DNA of 64,000 nucleotides from Allopusillimonas sp008369125 (GTDB lineage: Bacteria > Pseudomonadota > Gammaproteobacteria > Burkholderiales > Burkholderiaceae_B), in assembly GCF_008369125.1 (NCBI RefSeq), contig NZ_VOAY01000001.1, positions 930,001 to 994,000 on the forward strand, read 5' to 3'. Under the pieces are notes generated by a model that had not been told where the DNA came from, did not search any database, and saw nothing but the letters and a program-made list of their open reading frames with translations. Each line of letters begins with the position of its first letter. Position 1 is the stretch's first letter. Below are positions 20,065 through 27,644 of the stretch, piece by piece. Both the position numbers and the translations under genes were made by a program.

Positions 20065-21102
20065 ATGATCACAGAGAAAGAAACTGTATTGGTGACAGGC
20101 GGCGCTGGGTTTATTGGCAGTCACACCACAGTTGCCTTGCAAGAAGCTGGATACCGCGTGCTTATCCTCGATAACCTGTGCAACAGTGATGTTGCCGTGT
20201 TGGATGCAATCGCCGAGATTACCGGTGAGGCACCTGGCTTCATCGAAGGAGACATTCGAGATCGAGCTCTGCTTGATGAGGTTTTTGCCAACCATCGTAT
20301 TGATGCCGTAATGCACTTTGCAGGGCTGAAGGCCGTAGGTGAATCGAGCGCCGAACCGCTGTCGTACTATGACAATAATGTAAATGGCAGCCTGCAGCTG
20401 CTTCAGGCTATGCAAAGGGCCAGTGTTCGCACCATCGTATTCTCGTCATCAGCAACCGTATATGGCGAGCCGCAGTCGCTTCCGCTAACCGAGTCCCACC
20501 CTCGATCCGCCACCAACCCCTATGGACACACGAAGTTGGTGGTAGAAGAAATGCTCGAGAGTCTACATGCCAGCGAAGCAGGGTGGCGTGTGGCGCGTTT
20601 ACGGTACTTCAATCCCATTGGTGCTCACGGCAGCGGACGGATCGGAGAGGCACCGCAGGGAACACCAAATAATTTGTTGCCCTATGTCGCCCAAGTTGCA
20701 ACAGGCAGGCGAACTGAGGTGCAAGTATTTGGTGCAGATTACGACACGCCCGACGGCACAGGTGTGCGCGATTACATACATGTTCTTGATCTGGCCGACG
20801 GGCATGTTGCAGCGCTCGCGTACTGCAGGCGTACTCACAATGAATTGCTGACCGTTAATCTGGGTACAGGAAAAGGGCATTCAGTGCTTGAAATGATCGC
20901 AGCATTTGAGCAAGCCAGCGGCAAACAGGTTCCATATAAAATCGTCGCGAGACGGCCTGGTGATATTGCACAATGTTGGGCCGATACAGAGAAAGCCTAT
21001 CGTCTGTTGGGATGGCGTGCTTCACGCACCTTATCCGAAATGTGTGAAGACGCATGGCGTTGGGAGCAAAGTCGCGGTGGTGTCGAAGCGGCTGGCAAAT
21101 GA
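20065..21102 (+). CDS. galE: UDP-hexose/UDP-HexNAc 4-epimerase (GalE/PelX-like)
   Basis: A 345-residue short-chain dehydrogenase-type epimerase with NAD-binding TGGAGFIGSHT, catalytic SSATVYG and YGHTK, and FNPIGAH. In E. coli GalE the residue before WAD is Tyr299, which excludes N-acetyl sugars; here it is Cys304 (QCWADT), as in epimerases that interconvert UDP-GlcNAc and UDP-GalNAc. It lies about 200 bases after the extra Pel hydrolase. That gap holds two copies of AAAGAACATAG (around 20018 and 20031) and may hold its own promoter. PelX of some pel loci does the same job, so UDP-GalNAc supply for Pel is the best inference. Confidence 0.9.
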   Translation: MITEKETVLVTGGAGFIGSHTTVALQEAGYRVLILDNLCNSDVAVLDAIAEITGEAPGFIEGDIRDRALLDEVFANHRIDAVMHFAGLKAVGESSAEPLSYYDNNVNGSLQLLQAMQRASVRTIVFSSSATVYGEPQSLPLTESHPRSATNPYGHTKLVVEEMLESLHASEAGWRVARLRYFNPIGAHGSGRIGEAPQGTPNNLLPYVAQVATGRRTEVQVFGADYDTPDGTGVRDYIHVLDLADGHVAALAYCRRTHNELLTVNLGTGKGHSVLEMIAAFEQASGKQVPYKIVARRPGDIAQCWADTEKAYRLLGWRASRTLSEMCEDAWRWEQSRGGVEAAGK

Positions 21103-21111
21103 GTTAATCTT

Positions 21112-21372
21112 CATGGCTCGCTCGGCAAGTTCTTTTGGTGCTGTGAGAGTGCCTTCTATCCAATGCGTTACGGCACCGTTCCTATAGGCTCGCGCGTAGG
21201 CGGCATGGTTGATACCATAGTTGACCCAAGGCCTGAGTGCGCGATAGAGGCGATGCAGGCTGCAACTGCGGTGTCTTGTGGGCATACGACCGGTACGCCC
21301 GTCGGCCTGAAAAACGCTTTTCAGTGTTTGGAGTCCCCGTTTTGCGCGCTATTACAGGGTATCGCTCACTAG
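21112..21372 (+). pseudogene. Degraded C-terminal fragment of a glycogen synthase (glgA-like)
   Basis: The frame reads through FYPMRYGTVPIGSRVGGM and VDTIVDP and then AMQAATAV, matching the conserved donor-lobe segment of bacterial glycogen synthase (family text: MRYGTxPI...GG..DT..D). It then decays, with no start, no N-terminal ADP-glucose lobe and a stop at 21370-21372. The preceding residues (HGSLGKFFWCCES) keep only a blurred version of the expected SRFEPCG. It is a remnant just downstream of the epimerase gene. Confidence 0.55.
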
Positions 21373-21715
21373 CCAAACAAGAGTGCAATTTGAACGGCTT
21401 TTCGGAGAATCGAAATTGATCGCGGTTGGGACCGTTTACCGCTCGTCATTCAACTGTGATCGGAAGAGCGTCGCCTGTAATGTGTATCTTTTTAAACGCC
21501 GAGGCTTCAAAGCAAAAGATTTCAATATTTCGCTAATGCGGGGTGAAAAGTGTCGCCTAGACATTGCGCTGGAACTGTTCTCGCCAGTAACGGAGCAGTC
21601 TCGCTCGTGCTATCCTGATTCTATCGACCACGCATGCGTATCAGAAAACGCAAGTTGAAGTCGTGACACTTGATTACTCATCGTCGCGCTAACTTGAAGG
21701 AAATGGGGAATCATC
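21373..21715. other. Non-coding stretch between glgA remnant and dksA
   Basis: About 340 bases without a supported gene. One plus-strand frame (21383-21658, 91 codons) exists but has no ribosome site and no recognisable family; it may be more decayed sequence. The last 60 bases should hold the dksA promoter and leader, ending in a purine-rich AGGAAATGGGGA. Confidence 0.4.
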
Positions 21716-22162
21716 ATGGCAAAAGAGACAAGAACAGCTGGTAAACAAATCCATTTGCCAACGGAAGAACAGCTATTGGCGATGTCTCCTTCTGAGTATA
21801 TGAATTCAGCGCAACTCGCGTTCTTCCAACATCGCTTGCAGGAGCTGGAGCGAGAGATTCATAACAACACAGATAAGACCACCGAAACCTTGCGTGGTAC
21901 GGAGTTTGTATCAGATCCAAGCGATCGTGCCACTATCGAAGAAGCATACGGAGTGGAATTTCGAACACGAGATCGTGAACTTAAACTGCTTATCAAGATA
22001 CGGCAGGCGTTGGGCCGCATAGAGTCTGGCGACTATGGGTGGTGCGACGAAACCGGAGAGCCAATCGGCCTTGGCCGTTTGCTAGCACGTCCGACCGCTA
22101 CCTTAACGCTAGAAGCACAAGAACGGCGAGAATTACGACAGAAGTCTTACGAAGATCGATAA
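21716..22162 (+). CDS. dksA: RNA polymerase-binding transcription factor DksA
   Basis: A 148-residue DksA. It enters the RNA polymerase secondary channel and, with ppGpp, adjusts rRNA and amino-acid promoters. The coiled-coil tip region (residues ~45-95) contains the expected DPSDRAT. The globular end GDYGWCDETGEPIGLGRLLARPT keeps only one of the four zinc cysteines. That is usual for alpha- and beta-proteobacterial DksA, so it is not a defect. The start has a good AGGAAATGGGGA upstream. It is probably monocistronic. Confidence 0.93.
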   Translation: MAKETRTAGKQIHLPTEEQLLAMSPSEYMNSAQLAFFQHRLQELEREIHNNTDKTTETLRGTEFVSDPSDRATIEEAYGVEFRTRDRELKLLIKIRQALGRIESGDYGWCDETGEPIGLGRLLARPTATLTLEAQERRELRQKSYEDR

Positions 22163-22552
22163 GCATTCGTTGTCCATGTGCACTATAGTAAACAGCGTTC
22201 ATATAGCCTGAGCGAAAATAATTTATATGATCGCAATTGATCGCTTTTAGAGCCGCTGTATATGACCTGGTCCTGTGGATTAGATGTTTAACGACTTAAT
22301 CGGCAAAAACATGCCGATGTAGTGAACCAAATTGCTGAGAAAGTAAATATTTAGTTCTTTATTAGAAATCTGACGTTCTAAAGCGAAGCTGTCGCCCAAG
22401 AAATTTCTTCAAGATTGAACGAACGATTGGACTCGCCGCTGCTCTGGCTCTCAATTCGTGGCTTAGAATGAGTTTTATGGCTTCGACCAACTTGACGGCG
22501 TGATGATGGAAGGGTTAGCAATGCGAGGGGTGTGCTTGCCTAGGAGAATAAA
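22163..22552. other. Intergenic stretch with nothing recognised
   Basis: About 390 bases between dksA and the small HMA gene. It is AT-rich around 22200-22390. No gene, terminator with T-run or repeat could be supported. A promoter for the downstream metal-binding protein probably lies near the end. Confidence 0.4.
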
Positions 22553-22753
22553 ATGATTGAGTTCGAAGTCAAAAACATGACGTGTGAGCATTGCGTAGAG
22601 ACGATAACCCGTGCAGTCAAAGAAACGATTCCTCAAGCGACTGTTCATATTGATCTACGTCAGCATGTAGTCCGCATCGAAGGAACCTCCGACACAGAGG
22701 CCATCCATCGCGTCATTCGAGAGGTTGGATATACGCCTACACTCAAACAATAA
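22553..22753 (+). CDS. Small heavy-metal-associated (HMA) protein, CopZ-like
   Basis: A 66-residue single HMA domain. The metal motif MTCEHC lies at 9-14 inside the beta-alpha-beta-beta-alpha-beta pattern (IEFEVKNM, VETITRAVKE, TVHIDLRQHVVRIEG, VIREVGYTP). Such proteins carry Cu(I) or another soft metal to a P-type ATPase or regulator. No CopA or CueR gene is adjacent, so the partner is elsewhere. AGGAGAATAAA gives a clear ribosome site. Confidence 0.9.
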   Translation: MIEFEVKNMTCEHCVETITRAVKETIPQATVHIDLRQHVVRIEGTSDTEAIHRVIREVGYTPTLKQ

Positions 22754-22846
22754 GTGAAAGTCGAAATATTGATTTGTTTCAGCGCCGGCTCGTACTGGAC
22801 ACTGCTGAGCAAAAAGGAAGTCAAGGATTGCCTTAAAGCGGAGTTG

Positions 22847-23668
22847 TCAGACTTTCTTGCTTGCCGACGCCTTCTTTTCTTCTAGAACGGGAGCGTCAGC
22901 TTCATCAGAGAACGGGGCACTAGTCTGTGTAGCGTTAGGTAGTACATGTTGGGCGTACTCCAACGCCGAGGTCATATTCGGCCATCCCAGAGAGGCTCCG
23001 CGTTCCACTGCTATATATACGGCTTCATTTCGACTATGGACATTCAGTCGCTGATAAAGCGATTCTGTGTGAGCTCTGGTGGTTGCCACCGAGATGTGCA
23101 AGTGCTGGCTTACCAGTTTTATAGGGTAGCCACGAGCAAGTAGAACGAGCACCTCATACTGACGGGGTGTGACCCCTAAAATTTCGCATTCAATGGAGAC
23201 ACAACTAAGTTTAGTTGACATCACGGCTCGCACAGCTCCCGACGATACGTCTGCATCCAGGCGTCGTTTAGACTCAGTTTTGTGCTGTGACAATGGAAAA
23301 CACCTGCCACCCGCCAACACCAATCTGACGGAAGCTTCGAGTATCGCGGGCACAGCATGCCGCGCAAGATACCCCGCCACAGGCGCTGGCAAGGTCTGAA
23401 CCCACTGCGGCATTGTTTCATCGTCCGACAATAATAATATTGAAGTGGGTGAGAACGCGCTGCAGATGTCGGGAATTAGGCGATGCAGGTTTTTGAATGT
23501 GGTTATAGAAAGCACCAATATCGCGCACTCAGCGCCTTCTGGTCGTACGTCAAAGATGGATGAGTAGTCTGTACTTTGCAAGACGTATTCTGTGCGCAGG
23601 CTTGATAGCGCCTGCACGATACCTAGTCGCAACAGCGGATGTGGCTCGACAATTTGAATGGATCTCAT
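22847..23668 (-). CDS. LuxR-family regulator with a receiver-like domain lacking the phospho-acceptor Asp
   Basis: A 273-residue protein. The N-terminal half is receiver-like (SIQIVEPHPLLRLGIVQAL), but the strand that should end in the phosphorylated Asp reads ECAILVLSITT, so it is probably not phosphorylated in the normal way. The C-terminal NarL/LuxR helix-turn-helix is complete (VTPRQYEVLVLLARGYPIK, LHISVATTRAHTESLYQRL). A 50-residue charged tail follows. Biofilm regulators CsgD and VpsT have the same build. It lies directly downstream of pgaD on the same strand, so control of pga (and maybe pel) is likely but inferred. AAGGT, inside a perfect palindrome, precedes the start. Confidence 0.82.
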   Translation of the reverse strand: MRSIQIVEPHPLLRLGIVQALSSLRTEYVLQSTDYSSIFDVRPEGAECAILVLSITTFKNLHRLIPDICSAFSPTSILLLSDDETMPQWVQTLPAPVAGYLARHAVPAILEASVRLVLAGGRCFPLSQHKTESKRRLDADVSSGAVRAVMSTKLSCVSIECEILGVTPRQYEVLVLLARGYPIKLVSQHLHISVATTRAHTESLYQRLNVHSRNEAVYIAVERGASLGWPNMTSALEYAQHVLPNATQTSAPFSDEADAPVLEEKKASASKKV

Positions 23669-23673
23669 GAGTT

Positions 23674-23691
23674 ACCTTTTTTAAAAAAGGT
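23674..23691. promoter_or_regulatory. Perfect 18-bp palindrome over the regulator's ribosome site
   Basis: ACCTTTTTTAAAAAAGGT is its own reverse complement and lies five bases before the LuxR-family start, containing its AAGGT ribosome site on the minus strand. It could be an autoregulatory operator or affect translation. Confidence 0.55.
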
Positions 23692-23791
23692 GATATATCC
23701 GGAAACACTGTGCGATAGTTTTTATTCAAATTAGTATGGCCTATTATTATTCGATGCAAGTCCCAAGTAGCTATGGAAATTTTCGTGGCCA

Positions 23792-24283
23792 TCATGAGGC
23801 GCTAAGTGGCCACGCTACTTCGACATCGAGTTGCGCCTCGCCCGTGCCCAGCTGGTCTGTTTCAAACCGATCAATCTCGCCATCCATCAAGTGATGGACA
23901 ACTGTCACACGGCTGTTCTCCACTTCGTGTAATTGATAGTCAGATACGTGAAATTGATTCGTGCGATTATCTAGTAATATGACACGTTGGTTAATTCGGG
24001 GCCAGAAATGCCGTGAAAGTGGCTTCCGGTAGTGGCCCCACAATGCAACGAGTACCGCGTTGCCGCATCCCGCAATAAGATACAGGCTAAGTATGTCAGC
24101 TGTTGGGCCCAAAGAGCCAGCTACATTGTCTATGTTCAAAATGCTTCTTGCACCGTAAGTGTCAAACACGCCTTGTCCTATTAGAAAGACAAACCCAATC
24201 CAGCCTGCAGTGGTAAGGGTAAAGTCTATGACATAGCCCAGAGGTGTACGTTTTGTAAAAATAATTAACGATTTATTGTTCAT
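23792..24283 (-). CDS. pgaD: PgaD: membrane subunit of the PNAG synthase
   Basis: A 163-residue inner-membrane protein with two membrane segments (about 25-45 and 65-90) and a basic cytoplasmic tail containing KPLSRHFWPRINQRV. PgaD works with PgaC; in E. coli the pair binds c-di-GMP and is stabilised by it. The sequence is poorly conserved, and the call rests on topology, size and its position as last gene of pgaABCD. The start overlaps the pgaC stop by four bases. Confidence 0.82.
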   Translation of the reverse strand: MNNKSLIIFTKRTPLGYVIDFTLTTAGWIGFVFLIGQGVFDTYGARSILNIDNVAGSLGPTADILSLYLIAGCGNAVLVALWGHYRKPLSRHFWPRINQRVILLDNRTNQFHVSDYQLHEVENSRVTVVHHLMDGEIDRFETDQLGTGEAQLDVEVAWPLSAS

Positions 24284-25608
24284 GGCAATTCCTTAATCCC
24301 TCGATCGGGGCTTGTCCACCGGGCCCGACGTCGGCGTATTCTCAACATAACTTTGGGAAAGCCCCAGATAACCGTTGTAAAACTAATGAGCCAGTATGCA
24401 AATGGATACCAAACCACCCAGAAGAGCGAGCGAGACAAGCCTGGCTCATAGCGACGGTCGATTACGATACTGACCATGAACTGCACCAGGCACATTACTG
24501 CCAGCACCATACCCGTGAAAGATGGCGGCATTAAAACGCGTACACGTATGTCTTCTGGTAGGACGATAAATTGATCAAGTGCCCAAAGGCCTATTGACAG
24601 CGCGAGCGCAAAGGCCCATGCGATAGAAAGAAAGTAGTCGAGCATCAAAGGCCATAGGCGGGAGTATTTCCACTTCCATATCGTTGGCAGATTTTTCAGA
24701 AACACCTCTGCGCCACCCTGGGCCCAACGTAGACGTTGCTTAAACAGGCCAGACAATGTCTCTGGCATCAGAATCCAGCATAAAGCGCGTGGTTCATATA
24801 GCACACTCCAACGTCGACGCTGAAGCTTCCATGTGATGTCAATATCTTCGGTGATCATGTCCAGACTCCAGTACGCAGCCTCTGCGACTGCCTGGCGCCG
24901 AAAGGCCGTGCACACTCCTGATACCGTAAAAACTTGCCCATAAACACGTTGTGTACGCTTGATCAGGCCAATTATTGATGAAAACTCACCTACCTGAATG
25001 CGACCAATTAACGTAGAACGGGTGCGTACTCGTGGGTTACCCGTAACAGCACCTACCCGCTCATGATTTACTAGTGGCTCAACTAAATAATTGACGGCGT
25101 GTGGCGCCAGCATGGCATCACCGTCAATGCATACTAGATACTCACTGCGGGCCACCAACGCGCCCATTCTCAATGCCATTGCCTTGCCCTGATTAATAGC
25201 CAAGTGCACCACACGCAGCCGAGGATGAACCATGGCTAAACGGTCAAAAAGCTGACGGGAATCGTCCGTAGAACCATCGTTGATGACGATGACTTCAATA
25301 TTTGGATAGTGCTGATTAAGCGCCGCCATTATCGTCTGCTCGCCGTTGGCTCCTTCGTTGTGACACGGGATAAGTATGCTAACCAAAGGATGGTCGACAA
25401 GCGTGGGAGGTATGTCGCTGGGCCAGGTCCACTTTCTCTCCCAGTGCACCCAGAAATAAATACCGCCTGCGATCCAGATACCCGACATGAAGAGAGGATA
25501 GAAGAATACATAGCTAAGCAGCATGTCACTGGTGAGTGACAGCAGTAGCCCCACTGGAGCACCTAGCGCCGCGCACAAAATAAGAAAGGCAATCAATCGA
25601 TCGGTCAT
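24280..25608 (-). CDS. pgaC: PgaC: poly-beta-1,6-N-acetylglucosamine synthase (GT2)
   Basis: The 442-residue inner-membrane glycosyltransferase polymerises UDP-GlcNAc into PNAG. Two N-terminal membrane segments precede the GT2 domain, with ILIPCHNEG, INDGSTDDS, the CIDGDAML metal motif, TEDIDITWKL as base region and the processive QRLRW. Three or four C-terminal membrane segments follow. All synthase motifs are intact. It overlaps pgaB and pgaD by four bases each (ATGA), indicating translational coupling. Confidence 0.95.
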   Translation of the reverse strand: MTDRLIAFLILCAALGAPVGLLLSLTSDMLLSYVFFYPLFMSGIWIAGGIYFWVHWERKWTWPSDIPPTLVDHPLVSILIPCHNEGANGEQTIMAALNQHYPNIEVIVINDGSTDDSRQLFDRLAMVHPRLRVVHLAINQGKAMALRMGALVARSEYLVCIDGDAMLAPHAVNYLVEPLVNHERVGAVTGNPRVRTRSTLIGRIQVGEFSSIIGLIKRTQRVYGQVFTVSGVCTAFRRQAVAEAAYWSLDMITEDIDITWKLQRRRWSVLYEPRALCWILMPETLSGLFKQRLRWAQGGAEVFLKNLPTIWKWKYSRLWPLMLDYFLSIAWAFALALSIGLWALDQFIVLPEDIRVRVLMPPSFTGMVLAVMCLVQFMVSIVIDRRYEPGLSRSLFWVVWYPFAYWLISFTTVIWGFPKVMLRIRRRRARWTSPDRGIKELP

Positions 25609-27635
25609 CGTATCGGGTACCAGGAATTCGAGATCGCAGGCCGGATAATTTTCAGCTTTGGATGGTCCTGCACAAAATCATCCGGGTAATATCCGAAACT
25701 TTTGGCGCCGCGCAACTGCATGCGTTTCAGCCACGTGGCCAGCACTGCGGAGTCAATAGGCTTATTGTCTGTGTCGTTATGGCGTCTGCCCCAGTCGGTG
25801 GCCTGGATTTCGAAAATTGTTTTGTCCATGGCCCCCGGATGTGTAGCCACGGCATCGACCAACCTATCGAGCCATGCGCCGGCCTGAGCCATAGGTATTT
25901 TTTCCATCAATGGCATAGCCATAGGCGCGGTCCAATCATACGAGGCCAGGAAATTATCGAAATTCTGCGCATACCACTGTTCGCTTTCGGGATCCAGAAT
26001 TGGTTGCGCGAAAATATTTCGGGCCGTCTTGATTTCTTTCCCACGGATTCGTTGCACGTGTCGTGTGATCTCGAGGGTAAAGGCGGTCAGGGCCTCGGTC
26101 TTAAATTGCGTCCAGCGCCATAAGGTATCTGGATTTGCGCGCAAAACTTGTAAGTCGGGTGTAAACCCTGCGGCTTTGTATGCGGCCAACGCATGAGGGC
26201 TGGCATCCTCAAAGTCAGTAAGCACAGCATCATCATGGTACAGAATACCGTCGAAATTAGACGTTCGTGATAGGTCTTCATACAGTCGGATAATGGCTTT
26301 GCGCGCAGCCGGGTCGAAAGGGGAAAGGCGGCGATAATAATCGGGGTCCGAGTAGGTTGTGCCTGTGTCAGGATTCCAGCGCATGACGCGATCTATGTTG
26401 GAGTCCAAGTCGAAACTCAATACTGGTAGCCAAGCATAAACGTTGACGTGGGCACGCGTCATAAGCTGCCAAGCTGCGCGATTGAATAGGTCGGCCCGCA
26501 TAGGAATGACGCTGTTTGGAAAATATACCGACTTGACCAAACCGTTTCCATCTGGGTCTGCAAACGCCTGCAAAAACACTGTATTGATCTGCATATCAGC
26601 AATTCGTTGAACCAGCTCCCCAAGGTTGCGCTCCATCTGTGCAGGATCCGCATCGTATACATAGTCGAGGTCTACTTGGGCAACACGCAGTGTGGGTTTT
26701 TCCGCGATATGGGTAAGATAATTGGCAAATGCAGTGATGCTAGGATCATTGGAGATAAGCAGACGGGGGGTATGCATGAGGTCATCTACCGATGCCAGCC
26801 CGTCATCAAGCGTGAGCGCTACCGAATAGCCATTCTTAGCGATAATTTCAAGCGCTTCTCCAGAGACCGCGCCATACGGCCACACCCATACTCTGGGATG
26901 CTTTCCAGTTACTTCGATTAATTTATTCGTGATGGTTTTTACATCATGAGTGATGCGTGCTTCGAATTGCGCCTGTGTTTCGTACATTCCGGTCTGAGCA
27001 TCATAAATGCGTGTGTTGGCGGCAGGCTGTGTGTTGCCCTGCGGATTTGCAGGCACACCATAATGAAGGTTGTAACTATGGGACCCCACCTCAACAAGAC
27101 CTGATCGTGACATTTCGGCAATCTCTTTCCAGGTTAGAAATTGGTCGCGCGGTCTCTTGTTGTCTCCATACGCAACCGTTTGGTCCGCTGGCGTGTCGAT
27201 CCATGCTCCTACCGGTGCAAGTACTGCGGGCCAGTCGTAAGACTTCAAAAGTGGGAAAACCGTTGTGTAGAAGCTGCGATATCCATCGTCGAAGCTGAGC
27301 AAAATAGCTTTTTTGGGTAGCTGCTTGCCACCTTGTTTTGCAGCGAGTATTTGATCAATTGAAATGGGGTGATAGTCATTTGCCTTCAACCACGCGAATT
27401 GTTCCCGCAGCTTAGATGACGTTACGCTCATGAACCTTTGATCGGGTGCGTCGTCCTCGACCTCATGGTAGGCTAGCGCCCGAAAGGTATTTGGAGGTGC
27501 AGTGGCCCCCACACTTACAGCTCCGCGCGCTGCGGGTGGAACAAACTTGGGCGCATTTGACGCACAGGCAACTAGCGTGATCATGGCAATTAACCCAGTG
27601 GCAAGACGAAATAACGTTTGGCAAGTCAATTGCAT
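25605..27635 (-). CDS. pgaB: PgaB: PNAG N-deacetylase / glycoside hydrolase lipoprotein
   Basis: A 676-residue outer-membrane lipoprotein (lipobox LVAC near residue 25). Residues ~45-310 form the CE4 deacetylase with D116-D117 (SFDDGYRSF) and H186/H191 (GSHSYNLH), exactly the spacing of the E. coli site. The C-terminal half (~320-676) is the GH153-type domain with GILYHDDAVLTDFED. It partly deacetylates PNAG for export. I chose ATG 27635 because AGGAAG, overlapping the pgaA stop, is well spaced for it; GTG 27641 is too close. Confidence 0.94.
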   Translation of the reverse strand: MQLTCQTLFRLATGLIAMITLVACASNAPKFVPPAARGAVSVGATAPPNTFRALAYHEVEDDAPDQRFMSVTSSKLREQFAWLKANDYHPISIDQILAAKQGGKQLPKKAILLSFDDGYRSFYTTVFPLLKSYDWPAVLAPVGAWIDTPADQTVAYGDNKRPRDQFLTWKEIAEMSRSGLVEVGSHSYNLHYGVPANPQGNTQPAANTRIYDAQTGMYETQAQFEARITHDVKTITNKLIEVTGKHPRVWVWPYGAVSGEALEIIAKNGYSVALTLDDGLASVDDLMHTPRLLISNDPSITAFANYLTHIAEKPTLRVAQVDLDYVYDADPAQMERNLGELVQRIADMQINTVFLQAFADPDGNGLVKSVYFPNSVIPMRADLFNRAAWQLMTRAHVNVYAWLPVLSFDLDSNIDRVMRWNPDTGTTYSDPDYYRRLSPFDPAARKAIIRLYEDLSRTSNFDGILYHDDAVLTDFEDASPHALAAYKAAGFTPDLQVLRANPDTLWRWTQFKTEALTAFTLEITRHVQRIRGKEIKTARNIFAQPILDPESEQWYAQNFDNFLASYDWTAPMAMPLMEKIPMAQAGAWLDRLVDAVATHPGAMDKTIFEIQATDWGRRHNDTDNKPIDSAVLATWLKRMQLRGAKSFGYYPDDFVQDHPKLKIIRPAISNSWYPIR

Positions 27636-27644
27636 AATCACTTC

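Noticed and set aside
21716..22162. DksA as defective because three zinc cysteines are missing
   Set aside because: Cys-poor DksA is the normal form in alpha- and beta-proteobacteria.
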